From: Akkermansia sp.
Lineage (GTDB): Bacteria > Verrucomicrobiota > Verrucomicrobiia > Verrucomicrobiales > Akkermansiaceae
Length of the DNA stretch: 15,459 nucleotides
Assembly: GCA_017379255.1 (NCBI GenBank)
Contig: JAFNWZ010000233.1
Location: 1 to 15,459, forward strand
Direction: 5' to 3'
Shown here: positions 1 to 6,933 of the stretch, in pieces
How the letters are laid out: each line of letters opens with the position of its first letter
How positions within the stretch are numbered: position 1 is the first letter of the stretch
Translations under genes and position numbers: made by a program
The notes under the pieces: model-generated
Databases searched by the model: none
Seen by the model: only the letters and a program-made list of their open reading frames with translations
What the model was told of the DNA's origin: nothing

Positions 1-191
1 CGTATCTGCCTGACGAGCGCGTTCACTTTGTTACCCACGACATAACGCCCCATATTCTGACCAAAATCAGCGTATGTTTGAAAGGTCGCATCCGTGTGCA
101 TGCAAATGGCGTTTGCTGTACCTGCTGTACCACCGATAAAACTGGTCAACAACAGGGACTTAAGGAGAGGAAGAGGGAGATGAAGTTTCAT
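1..191 (-). CDS. N-terminus of a secreted protein, possibly an autotransporter-type protease (partial, runs off the left edge)
   Basis: Starting at the ATG at 191 and reading leftwards, 63 codons stay open to the window edge. The N-terminus is a textbook signal peptide: MKLH, a hydrophobic stretch to about residue 20, then small residues and a likely signal peptidase I site after ANA at 26-28. The mature part begins ICMHTDATFQTYADFGQNMG and continues RYVVGNKVNALV. The segment YADFGQNMGRYVVG resembles the start of S6-type autotransporter proteases (pattern Y-x-D-F-A-x-N-x-G-x-F-x-x-G), which suggests a surface-exposed serine protease or related autotransporter. No catalytic residues fall within the window, so the family is inferred from a short match only. 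The export signal is clear; the function is a guess. Confidence 0.6.
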   Translation of the reverse strand, partial: MKLHLPLPLLKSLLLTSFIGGTAGTANAICMHTDATFQTYADFGQNMGRYVVGNKVNALVRQI

Positions 192-305
192 GGGCAATAA
201 CTATTGTCGTACATACTATCACCCCGGATACTTCATGTACAGCAAAAAATTATAAACTGAACATATTTAAGGGCTGTTACACCCGCCATAGAGAATGAAG
301 GAAAC

Positions 306-490
306 ATGGACCAGAATCTCACAAAAAACACGCAGGATACCACATACGTTGGAGTCGGTCTCTCGAATCGCAACCTGGATTTACCGAAAAAACTCTGGGA
401 TGCACATGCAGGTCTCCTCCATCATTCTATGCGGCTTTGAACAGCCGGCCCAGGCGGTTCTGCACGAATCAGGCGCCGTTGGCGCGTCTG
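306..490 (+). pseudogene. decayed fragment resembling the N-terminus of an IS110-family transposase
   Basis: A 44-codon frame opens at ATG 306 and stops at 440. It contains TTYVGVGLSNRNLDLPKKLW, which resembles the YVGIDVSK-x-x-LD start of IS110-type (DEDD) transposases, with the catalytic Asp apparently replaced by Gly. The next frame, continuing past 440, reads FEQPAQAVLHESGAV. That is similar to the GGYEQPLVxALHEAGV segment that follows in these enzymes. The homology therefore crosses from one frame to another near 430-440 and then fades out, as expected of a frameshifted, truncated remnant. I see no terminal repeats and no RuvC or serine-containing C-terminal part. Positions 192-305 to its left hold only the upstream region of the left-edge gene and nothing I recognise. 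The family call rests on short motifs only. Confidence 0.4.
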
Positions 491-519
491 AAAAATCCGG
501 GCATAATTTTTCTTTTGCC

Positions 520-548
520 TTGCATCAGGGTGGCCTTATGGATAAAAT
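520..548 (+). promoter_or_regulatory. candidate sigma70-type promoter for nagA
   Basis: TTGCAT (520-525), a 17-nt spacer and TAAAAT (543-548) form a plausible promoter. Transcription would start near 555, about 50 nt before the nagA ATG at 604. The -10 box is good (5 of 6) and the -35 box is weak. Confidence 0.35.
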
Positions 549-603
549 TACTTTGTAAACAGTAGGAATGCGCCTGCTGTATACCCCCCTTATATTCACG
601 CTT

Positions 604-1746
604 ATGAAGACACTCATCACAAATGCCCACATTATCTCCCCCGGCATTGACCTGCCCGGTGGTTCTGTTCTGGTAGAAGGCAGCAAGATTATTGCTGTGC
701 TGCAGCCCGGCGAAACAGCAGAGGCTGACAAGACCATCGATGCCGGTGGCAACATGCTCCTGCCCGGCTTCATTGACATCCACTCCCACGGCGCCGGTGG
801 CTGTGATACCTGCGACTGCACGGTGGAAAGCATCCGCACCATTGCAGACTGCAAGATGAAGGAAGGTGTGACCACCTGGCTGCCGACCACACTGACCCTG
901 GGCACCAAGACCCTGGCCGATGTCTGCACGGTGGTGAAGGAATATGCCGCCAGCCCGAATGGCGCCAAAACCCCCGGTGTGCACCTGGAAGGGCCCTACA
1001 TCAACCCGAAGCAGTGCGGCGCCCAGAACCCCGCTTTCGTGCGCCCGGCCGATTATGAGGAAGTGGCCATGCTGAACGACATTTACCCGGTGCTCCTCAT
1101 CTCCATGGCTCCGGAAATGCCCGGCTCCATTGACTTCATCAACAAGGCCACGGCCGCCGGCATCACCTGCTCTGCGGGCCACTCCGCCGCCAGCTATGCC
1201 GACTTCAAGAAAGCCAAGGCAGCCGGCCTGAAGCACCTCACCCACTTCTGCAACCAGATGAGCCCCCAGCACCACCGCGAAATCGGCCTCGTGGGTTCCG
1301 GCATGCTGGATAAGGATATCAAGATTGAAATCATCTGCGACAAGATCCACCTCTGCGAGGATATGCTCAAGCTCACCTTCACGAACAAGAGCATTGACCA
1401 GATGATTATGATTACCGACTCCCTGGCCTGCTCGTGGATGCCCGATGGCCCCGGCCAGCTGGGCGGCCTGCCCATCATCGTGAAGGGCGGTGTAGCCCGC
1501 CTGGAAAGCGGCAACCTGGCCGGCTCCACCCTGCGTTATGCCAAGGGCCTCAAGAATGTGCAGGAACTCACCGGCCAACCCCTCAGTGAGCTGGTGAAGG
1601 CCACCTCCTGGAACCAGGCCCAGAGCCTCGGCCTGTTCGACCTGGGCAAGATTGCCCCCGGCTACACCGCCGATATGGTGGTGCTGAACGCCGGGTTCGA
1701 CACCGTCATGACCATCATCGACGGCGAGCTCCGCTACCAGGCCTGA
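604..1746 (+). CDS. nagA: N-acetylglucosamine-6-phosphate deacetylase
   Basis: A 380-aa cytoplasmic amidohydrolase that removes the acetyl group from GlcNAc-6-phosphate to give glucosamine-6-phosphate, the entry step for amino-sugar catabolism and cell-wall recycling. Length matches the family (about 380 aa). Visible motifs are PGFIDIHSHG (54-63, metal site HxH), LEGPYINPKQCGAQNP (128-143, metal Glu129), AGHS (191-194) and THFCNQMSP (213-221, the family's THxFNxM), CDKIHL (245-250, family DGxH) and the catalytic Asp in TDS (271-273). The C-terminus carries the usual GxIxPGYxADxVVLN pattern. I chose ATG 604 because MKTLITNAHI aligns with the family start; an upstream in-frame ATG at 568 would add 12 unrelated residues. 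No Shine-Dalgarno sequence precedes it. It stands alone, without nagB or a transporter beside it. In a mucin- or chitin-using bacterium it would process released GlcNAc. Confidence 0.95.
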   Translation: MKTLITNAHIISPGIDLPGGSVLVEGSKIIAVLQPGETAEADKTIDAGGNMLLPGFIDIHSHGAGGCDTCDCTVESIRTIADCKMKEGVTTWLPTTLTLGTKTLADVCTVVKEYAASPNGAKTPGVHLEGPYINPKQCGAQNPAFVRPADYEEVAMLNDIYPVLLISMAPEMPGSIDFINKATAAGITCSAGHSAASYADFKKAKAAGLKHLTHFCNQMSPQHHREIGLVGSGMLDKDIKIEIICDKIHLCEDMLKLTFTNKSIDQMIMITDSLACSWMPDGPGQLGGLPIIVKGGVARLESGNLAGSTLRYAKGLKNVQELTGQPLSELVKATSWNQAQSLGLFDLGKIAPGYTADMVVLNAGFDTVMTIIDGELRYQA

Positions 1747-1770
1747 GCCCGGACCTGCTGAAAAATCCCC

Positions 1771-1800
1771 GGCGCGGGGTGCTGCCACGCTCCCCGCGCC
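1771..1800 (+). terminator. GC-rich hairpin after nagA
   Basis: GGCGCGGGG (1771-1779) pairs perfectly with CCCCGCGCC (1792-1800) around a 12-nt loop, 25 nt after the nagA stop. No U-tract follows on the plus strand. Five A residues lie just to its left (1761-1765), so it reads better as an intrinsic terminator on the minus strand. Its role is uncertain. Confidence 0.4.
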
Positions 1801-1850
1801 TGTTACCCCAGCCGACAATTTCTTCTCCCCCTCCCCCCCCATTGCCGCCC

Positions 1851-2609
1851 ATGCTTATTTCACCCCTTGCCCGCAGAATCTGCATCCAGAAGGGCATAGA
1901 CCCAGCCATTCTCCGCGGTAGTGGCCCGCGCGGCCGTATCATGGCGGCAGATGTCATCTCCCCCGATGCCGTAACCCGGCAGCATGGCGGCACCGTGGTG
2001 CGCGATTTCACCATGGAGCCCACCCGCCCGGCAAAGGATGGCTACTATGTGTACGATAACGCGGTGAATGTGGGGGCGTTGGCGCGGGTGAGCCTGCCCA
2101 TTGCAGTGCAGTGCGAAAAGCTGCTGGAGCGCCGCTATTCGCTTTTTGATTTCATTGTGCGCGCCGTAGTGAAGGCCTGCATGTCGCAGCCCTCGTGGGT
2201 GCAGGAGGGAAGCGCGGTGAACCTGTTACTCTTTGCAGATGCCGGTGAGCGCGTGGTAGCGCTGGAAAATGTGGCCGGCAAGAGCATCTACCGCCTTAAC
2301 CGCGAGACCGCCCGGGCAGGCCGGCCGCCAAAGGGCTTTTACCCGCATATCACCGTGTGCGATACCGATATCTCCCGCCGCCAGGTGGCCGATTTCCTGG
2401 GCTGCGAGGTGCGCCCCCTCTTTGGCTTTGCCACGCGTGGTGAGCTGCCCAAGACCGAAATCCGCGTAGGGGCAGAAAAGCAGTGGAATGAGGAGCTGCC
2501 GTATACCTTCTACGTTTCCACCGCCATTCCGGCCATGGAAGCCAACCGCATGGCTGCCCGCCTGGGAGACCTGCTCTATAATCCGGTGAACCTGCTCATG
2601 CAACGCTGA
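1851..2609 (+). CDS. E2-like protein: E3-binding domain plus degenerate 2-oxoacid dehydrogenase acyltransferase domain
   Basis: A 252-aa protein. Residues 3-37 (SPLARRICIQKGIDP, GSGPRGRI, ADV) match the peripheral subunit-binding domain by which E2 components dock E3 or E1. Residues about 75-252 look like the E2 acyltransferase fold: VSLPIAVQ, SLFDFIVRAVVKAC, then ITVCDTDISRRQVADFLG where E2 has its TISNLG segment. The C-terminus ends STAIPAMEANRMAARLGDLL, where active E2 enzymes have DHRxxDGAxAAxFL. The catalytic His and Asp are therefore missing, as is any N-terminal lipoyl domain. It probably has no acyltransferase activity and may be a structural or adaptor subunit. I chose ATG 1851 because the binding domain begins there; a GTG at 1779 would add a proline-rich tail encoded by a C-tract and lies inside the nagA hairpin. 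No E1 or E3 gene is adjacent. Confidence 0.75.
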   Translation: MLISPLARRICIQKGIDPAILRGSGPRGRIMAADVISPDAVTRQHGGTVVRDFTMEPTRPAKDGYYVYDNAVNVGALARVSLPIAVQCEKLLERRYSLFDFIVRAVVKACMSQPSWVQEGSAVNLLLFADAGERVVALENVAGKSIYRLNRETARAGRPPKGFYPHITVCDTDISRRQVADFLGCEVRPLFGFATRGELPKTEIRVGAEKQWNEELPYTFYVSTAIPAMEANRMAARLGDLLYNPVNLLMQR

Positions 2610-2615
2610 CCGGCC

Positions 2616-3146
2616 TCATGCCTGCTGCGCTTTCTGCAACGCCTCGTTGAACTCTGGCGTCACAAAATAAATACCGCGGCTGATGCGCTCGTGGCGGTGG
2701 GGTCCGTCCTCCCACTCCTCAAACACATAGGAAGTGAGACCACCGCCGTGGTTGATGCGGCGGGCTCCAGCCACCATCTCCAGCGGCCACTGGCGCACAC
2801 GGCTGGTAAAGACACGAGCCTTGATGACCCGGCGGGTGGTGATGATGTAGCGCGTGTGGCGTAGCATGTATGCCCGCAGCGGCGGCACCGTGAGCAGCAG
2901 CACTGCCAGCAGCCACACCACTTCCTTGGGGAAGGCTACCGTCAGAAACTTAGCCCACTCCGGCAGCGGAATACCGGGCGCACCGAAATGAAACCAGGTG
3001 GCCAGGCCGAACAGCAGCAGCCCGGGCAGCACACGGGTAAGGAACAAGCCACGCACAAAGACGAGTCGCGGGCTGCCTGCCCACACGATTTCCTCCCCTT
3101 CCTGCTTATTCTGCTCTACCCACTGGCGTAATGCGGCTTTATCCAT
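2616..3146 (-). CDS. two-TM membrane protein with bacterial PH (DUF304-type) domain
   Basis: A 176-aa protein. The N-terminus (EEIVWAGSPRLVF) and the segment HTRYIITTRRVIKARVF (97-113) match the bacterial PH-domain (bPH_2/DUF304, YdbT-like) pattern. Two hydrophobic segments at about 38-54 and 76-94 form a membrane hairpin before the PH-like part (about 98-170), which would sit on the cytoplasmic side. The molecular function of this family is not established. It converges on the E2-like gene with a 6-bp gap between stops and is divergent from the prenyl synthase gene. The start at 3146 has no Shine-Dalgarno sequence and lies just 6 nt below a possible -10 box. Confidence 0.75.
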   Translation of the reverse strand: MDKAALRQWVEQNKQEGEEIVWAGSPRLVFVRGLFLTRVLPGLLLFGLATWFHFGAPGIPLPEWAKFLTVAFPKEVVWLLAVLLLTVPPLRAYMLRHTRYIITTRRVIKARVFTSRVRQWPLEMVAGARRINHGGGLTSYVFEEWEDGPHRHERISRGIYFVTPEFNEALQKAQQA

Positions 3147-3152
3147 GGCATG

Positions 3153-3180
3153 AATTTAACACAGCCGCCGCACAAAACAA
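3153..3180 (-). promoter_or_regulatory. candidate promoter of the PH-domain gene, giving a leaderless mRNA
   Basis: On the minus strand TTGTTT (3180-3175), a 16-nt spacer and TAAATT (3158-3153) sit so that transcription would begin at or next to the ATG at 3146. Matches to consensus are moderate. Confidence 0.3.
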
Positions 3181-3254
3181 GAACTTTCTGCTCCTTTCCC
3201 GGCAATAACATCATCTTTCTGCCCAGATTTTCCTGCCAGCGCACGGGGAAAAGG

Positions 3255-3283
3255 TTGCCAAGCGGTGTATTATCTGATAAACT
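3255..3283 (+). promoter_or_regulatory. sigma70-type promoter of the prenyl synthase-cysE-FAD operon
   Basis: TTGCCA (3255-3260, 5 of 6), a 17-nt spacer and TAAACT (3278-3283, 4 of 6). Transcription from about 3290 leaves a leader of about 44 nt before ATG 3334. Confidence 0.5.
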
Positions 3284-3333
3284 TCGCGCTGCAAGGGGTT
3301 TTATTTTATTACCCTGAATCTCTATCAACTCTC

Positions 3334-4344
3334 ATGGGCCTTCCATTCTTCAGCAAACTGCGTCAGAGAAAAGCGTACATGCAAATCGTTCAGGACGAAT
3401 TGCAGAAAGTGCGCGATACCATTGATGCGCAAACCGGGCATTTCTCACCGCACATGCGCGACTACATGCGCCAGGTCTGCAAGGGCAAGGGCAAGATGAT
3501 CCGCCCCGGCCTGGTGCTGCTCACCGCAGCAGCCACCGGCGGCATCAAACCGGAACACACCACCTTTGCCGCCATGCTGGAGATGCTGCACATGGCCTCC
3601 CTGGTGCATGATGATGTGCTGGATAAGGCAGAAACCCGCCGCGACCAGCCCACGCCGAATGCCCTCTGGGGCAATGAACTGGCCGTGCTGCTGGGGGATT
3701 CCATGCTGGCCCAGGCCATGGTGATGGGAGCGGAAATAGGTGATTCACGCTTCATCCGCCGCATGGCTGTCGGCGTGCGCGACCTCTGCGAGGGCGAGGT
3801 GGAGCAGTCCACCCGCCTGTGGGATATCGACATGAGCCGCGCGGATTACTACGAGCTTATCCGCAAGAAGACGGCCACCCTCTTTGCCATGGCCATGGCG
3901 GGAGCTGCATTCCTCCAGGGGCTGGATGATGAAATGATTGAGCAGCTCAACCGCATGGGTACCCTGCTGGGTATCTCCTACCAAATTTACGATGACTGCC
4001 TCGACCTGACCGGCAGCGATGACACCGCCGGCAAGACCCTGGGCACAGATAACGAGAAGGGCAAGCTGACCCTGCCTGTATTCTTCCTCATGGAATCCAC
4101 CAGCGATGATGTGGCCGCCTACACCCGCAGCTGCGTGGAGAAGCACGAGGAGATTGACTACTCCCGCCTGCGCGATACAGAGGCCTTTGCCGAGGCTATC
4201 CGCCTGTCGGTGGAGGAAGGGCTTTCCCGCAATGAGGAAGCCCGCGAGGTGCTCTGGATGCTGCCCGAATCCCCCGCCCGCGAAGCACTGGCCGAAATGA
4301 CCTACCGCCTGGATGAAATGCTGCGCGAATGCTGCGTAGACTGA
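3334..4344 (+). CDS. long-chain polyprenyl diphosphate synthase (trans-prenyltransferase)
   Basis: A 336-aa member of the trans-isoprenyl diphosphate synthases, condensing isopentenyl diphosphate onto an allylic primer to make the side chain of a quinone. Visible motifs are GKGKMIRP (51-58), the first Asp-rich motif DDVLD (93-97) followed by RR (102-103), the second Asp-rich motif DDCLD (220-224), and KGKLTLP (242-248). The fifth residue before the first Asp-rich motif is Ala (88). A small residue there generally permits long products, so octaprenyl- or heptaprenyl-type activity for menaquinone is more likely than FPP or GGPP synthesis. I chose ATG 3334 over the GTG at 3265, because the extension is unlike the family and overlaps the promoter. 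It heads an operon, followed 17 bp later by cysE. No Shine-Dalgarno sequence is visible. The exact chain length cannot be read from the sequence. Confidence 0.9.
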   Translation: MGLPFFSKLRQRKAYMQIVQDELQKVRDTIDAQTGHFSPHMRDYMRQVCKGKGKMIRPGLVLLTAAATGGIKPEHTTFAAMLEMLHMASLVHDDVLDKAETRRDQPTPNALWGNELAVLLGDSMLAQAMVMGAEIGDSRFIRRMAVGVRDLCEGEVEQSTRLWDIDMSRADYYELIRKKTATLFAMAMAGAAFLQGLDDEMIEQLNRMGTLLGISYQIYDDCLDLTGSDDTAGKTLGTDNEKGKLTLPVFFLMESTSDDVAAYTRSCVEKHEEIDYSRLRDTEAFAEAIRLSVEEGLSRNEEAREVLWMLPESPAREALAEMTYRLDEMLRECCVD

Positions 4345-4361
4345 TTCACCGCCACCCACCC

Positions 4362-5174
4362 ATGATACGCCCGGAAAAAATGGTGCCCCAGCAACCGGAG
4401 CTCACGGAGAGCATCTGGCAGGACATCTACACCGCCGCGGAACAGGCCGCCGGGCAGGAACCCAAGCTCACCGGCCTGCTGGATGATGTGGTGCTGAGCC
4501 GCAACAAGCTGGCCACGGCGGTTTCCGTACGCCTGGCGCGCAAGCTTTCCCGCCGCGATATCGGGCGCGATGACCTGGAGCCCCTCATCCGCTCCCTGCT
4601 CAAGAGCGACCCCATGGCGGTGGATATGATGGCTGCTGACCTGAAGGCCGTGGTGGACCGCGATGCCGCCTGCCACAACGCCCTGGAGCCGCTCATGTTC
4701 TTCAAGGGCTTCCACGCCCTGGCCACCTACCGCCTGGCTCACATTCTCTGGCAGCAGGAGCGCTACATGCTCGCCCTGCTCTTCCAGAGCGTGGGCAGCG
4801 AGGTATTCGGCATTGATATCCACCCCGCCGCGCGGATTGGCTGCGGCGTGCTGCTCGACCACGGCACCGGCTTCGTGGTGGGTGAGACCGCCATCATTGA
4901 GAATGATGTCTCCCTCTTCCACGAAGTGACCCTGGGCGACACCGGCAAGGAAAAGGGCGGCGCGCGCCACCCCATTGTGCGCAGCGGCGTACTCATTGGC
5001 GCTGGTGCCAAGGTGCTGGGCCGTGTGGAGGTGGGCGAATGCGCCAAGGTGGCGGCTTCCTCCGTGGTGCTTTCCGATGTGCGCCCGCATACCACCGTGG
5101 CGGGTATCCCGGCGGTGGAAGTAGGCGATGCCGTGGGCGAACCCGCCCTGTTCATGCAGCATTGCCTGAGTTGA
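4362..5174 (+). CDS. cysE: serine O-acetyltransferase
   Basis: A 270-aa enzyme (E. coli CysE is 273 aa) that acetylates L-serine with acetyl-CoA to O-acetylserine, the committed step of cysteine synthesis. The N-terminal helical SATase domain (about 12-115) is followed by FKGFHALATYRLAHILW and then a left-handed beta-helix of hexapeptide repeats. Visible active-site residues are D101, the D166-H167 pair in LLDHGTGFVVGETA, and H203 in ARHP. The C-terminal coil VAGIPAVEVG closes the beta-helix. ATG 4362 fits the family start; 4329 would overlap the upstream gene and 4380 is a less likely alternative. It lies between the prenyl synthase and a FAD oxidoreductase in one operon. No cysK is present. 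The mature protein ends MQHCLS, so C-terminal feedback features cannot be judged. Confidence 0.93.
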   Translation: MIRPEKMVPQQPELTESIWQDIYTAAEQAAGQEPKLTGLLDDVVLSRNKLATAVSVRLARKLSRRDIGRDDLEPLIRSLLKSDPMAVDMMAADLKAVVDRDAACHNALEPLMFFKGFHALATYRLAHILWQQERYMLALLFQSVGSEVFGIDIHPAARIGCGVLLDHGTGFVVGETAIIENDVSLFHEVTLGDTGKEKGGARHPIVRSGVLIGAGAKVLGRVEVGECAKVAASSVVLSDVRPHTTVAGIPAVEVGDAVGEPALFMQHCLS

Positions 5175-5196
5175 TTCTCTTTTTCCTGATTGAGTT

Positions 5197-6777
5197 ATGA
5201 TAACGGAACTGGACATCCACCTGCCGCTGGCCCGCGCCTTACGCGAGGATGCCCGCCGCAAGGCCGCCGCTCAGAAATTGCAGATTTCCCCGCACCGCAT
5301 CAAGGGCATGCGCCTGGTGAAGGAGAGCATCGATGCCCGCCGCCGCCCCATCTGCAAGCAGCTGCGCCTGCTCGTGGGGGTGGATGAGGAGCTGCCCCCC
5401 GCTACCCTGCCCGAGCGGCATTACACCCCTGTGGCGGCTGATGCCCGGAAAATCATCATCGTGGGCAGCGGCCCCGGCGGCCTGTTTGCCGCGCTGCGCT
5501 GCCTGGAGCTGGGCCTGCGCCCGGTGGTGCTGGAGCGCGGCAAGGATGTCTCTGCCCGCCGCTTCGACCTGCAGCCCATCAACTGCCAGGGCTATGTGGT
5601 GGAGGATTCCAACTACTGCTTCGGCGAGGGCGGTGCCGGCACCTTCTCCGACGGCAAGCTCTTCACCCGCGCCACCAAGCGCGGCCCGGTCATGGAAATT
5701 TACGAAACCTTTGTGGCCCACGGTGCCGCACCGGAAATTCTGACCGATGCCCACCCCCACATCGGCTCCAACCGCCTGCCCAACATCATCAAGGCCATGC
5801 GCGGCAGCATCATCGCTGCCGGGGGTGAGGTGCACTTCCAGACCCGCGTGAACGGCCTGCTCAAAAGCGCCGGTGGCAAGCGCCTGCTCGGCGTGCGCAC
5901 GGCAGATGGCCGCGAATTCACCGGCGATGCCGTCATCCTGGCCACGGGCCACAGCGCGCGCGATGTGTACCGCATGCTGCATGAGGAAGGCGTGCGCCTG
6001 GAGCGCAAGCCCTTTGCCGTGGGCGTGCGAATCGAGCACCCGCAGAGCCTCATCGACACCGCCCAGTACCACCTGCGCCCCGGCCAGGAGCGCCCGGAGG
6101 GACTGCCCGCCGCCCGCTACACCCTGGCCACCAAGATTCAGGACCGCGGCGTGCACTCGTTCTGCATGTGCCCGGGCGGGTTCATTGTGCCCAGCGCCAC
6201 AGAGAATGATGAGGTGGTGGTGAACGGCATGTCCCTTTCCCGCCGCAATTCCCCCTTTGCCAACAGTGGCTTCGTGGTCACCGTGGAGCCGGAGGATACA
6301 GATGCCTTCCTGCCGGAGCACGGCGTACTCTCCGGCATCGCCTACCAGAAAGCCCTGGAAATTGCCACCAGCCAGGCCGGCGGCGGCATGCAGAAAGCCC
6401 CCGCCCAGCGCGTGGTGGATTTCCTGGCGGGCCGCGTTTCCTCCACCCTGCCTAAGACCACCTACCACCCCGGCATCACCAGCTGGGACCTGAATGCCCT
6501 GCTGCCCGGCTCCGTCTGCTGGCGCATGCGGGAGGGCCTGCAGTTCTTCAACCGCAAGCTGCGCGGCTTCGCCGGCGAGGATGCCCTCCTCATCGGCTGC
6601 GAAACCCGAACCAGCTCCCCCGTGCGCATCCCCCGCGAGGATGAAACCCTGCAGCACCCCGACCTGACCGGCCTCTTCCCCTGCGGTGAGGGCGCCGGCT
6701 ACGCCGGCGGCATTGTCTCTGCCGCGCTGGATGGCCGCCGCTGCGCCGAGGCCGCCGCCGCCTATGTCCGCGCCTGA
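5197..6777 (+). CDS. FAD-dependent oxidoreductase of the COG2509 type
   Basis: A 526-aa cytoplasmic flavoprotein. Residues 1-80 form the N-terminal domain typical of this family. The FAD-binding Rossmann motif is IIIVGSGPGGLFAAL (86-100), with the ribose-binding acidic residue in VVLERG (110-115). The family signature FGEGGAGTFSDGKL (142-155) is intact, and the protein ends with the second FAD contact GEGAGYAGGIVSAALDG. Members of COG2509 are described as uncharacterised FAD-dependent dehydrogenases and their substrate is not established, so I assign no reaction. The start at 5197 lies 22 bp after cysE, with no Shine-Dalgarno sequence, and it is the last gene of the operon. A very long open frame on the opposite strand (5239-6825) is a GC-codon shadow. 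Confidence 0.88.
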   Translation: MITELDIHLPLARALREDARRKAAAQKLQISPHRIKGMRLVKESIDARRRPICKQLRLLVGVDEELPPATLPERHYTPVAADARKIIIVGSGPGGLFAALRCLELGLRPVVLERGKDVSARRFDLQPINCQGYVVEDSNYCFGEGGAGTFSDGKLFTRATKRGPVMEIYETFVAHGAAPEILTDAHPHIGSNRLPNIIKAMRGSIIAAGGEVHFQTRVNGLLKSAGGKRLLGVRTADGREFTGDAVILATGHSARDVYRMLHEEGVRLERKPFAVGVRIEHPQSLIDTAQYHLRPGQERPEGLPAARYTLATKIQDRGVHSFCMCPGGFIVPSATENDEVVVNGMSLSRRNSPFANSGFVVTVEPEDTDAFLPEHGVLSGIAYQKALEIATSQAGGGMQKAPAQRVVDFLAGRVSSTLPKTTYHPGITSWDLNALLPGSVCWRMREGLQFFNRKLRGFAGEDALLIGCETRTSSPVRIPREDETLQHPDLTGLFPCGEGAGYAGGIVSAALDGRRCAEAAAAYVRA

Positions 6778-6876
6778 ACTGATGACTTCGTGCACCCTGT
6801 CCATTGGCTCATGGCCACCCCGCAAAATTTTATAACCGCTCCATGGAAAGGCTGCATCTCTTGGTATATTTACCGA

Positions 6877-6928
6877 TTTATCGGCTAATTTAGCCGATAA
6901 TTAGCCGTCATTAGCCGATAACGGCTAA
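6877..6928 (+). repeat. left copy of the 52-bp TTAGCCG repeat flanking fic
   Basis: Direct repeat of 8308-8359 with a single difference (A at 6920, G at 8351). Inside it, TTATCGGCTAA (6878-6888) and TTAGCCGATAA (6890-6900) form an 11-bp-arm dyad around one base. TTAGCCGT (6901-6908) and ACGGCTAA (6921-6928) form a second dyad. It lies 5 bp beyond the fic stop codon, so it would be in the 3' end of the fic transcript, but no U-tract follows on that strand. Confidence 0.9.
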
Positions 6929-6933
6929 TCTGA

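Noticed and set aside
295..558. 87-codon plus-strand frame before nagA as an intact gene
   Set aside because: Only its middle part resembles a protein family, and that homology begins in another frame, so I treat it as part of a frameshifted remnant.
469..1842. 457-codon open frame on the minus strand across nagA
   Set aside because: It is antisense to a gene with complete family motifs. Its product is a His/Gly/Ala-rich sequence with no domain pattern, the usual shadow of GC-rich third-position codons.
3745..5261. long minus-strand frames (3745-4359 and 4302-5261) across the prenyl synthase and cysE
   Set aside because: Antisense to genes with intact catalytic motifs; products are His/Gly/Ala-rich without a family pattern.
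5239..6825. 528-codon open frame on the minus strand across the FAD oxidoreductase
   Set aside because: Low-complexity Gly/Ala/His product, exactly opposite a well-supported flavoprotein gene; a codon-bias artefact.
6877..6928. CRISPR-like array of TTAGCCG units
   Set aside because: Units are 7-11 bp, in both orientations and without spacers of even length. They form palindromes and are not a repeat-spacer array.
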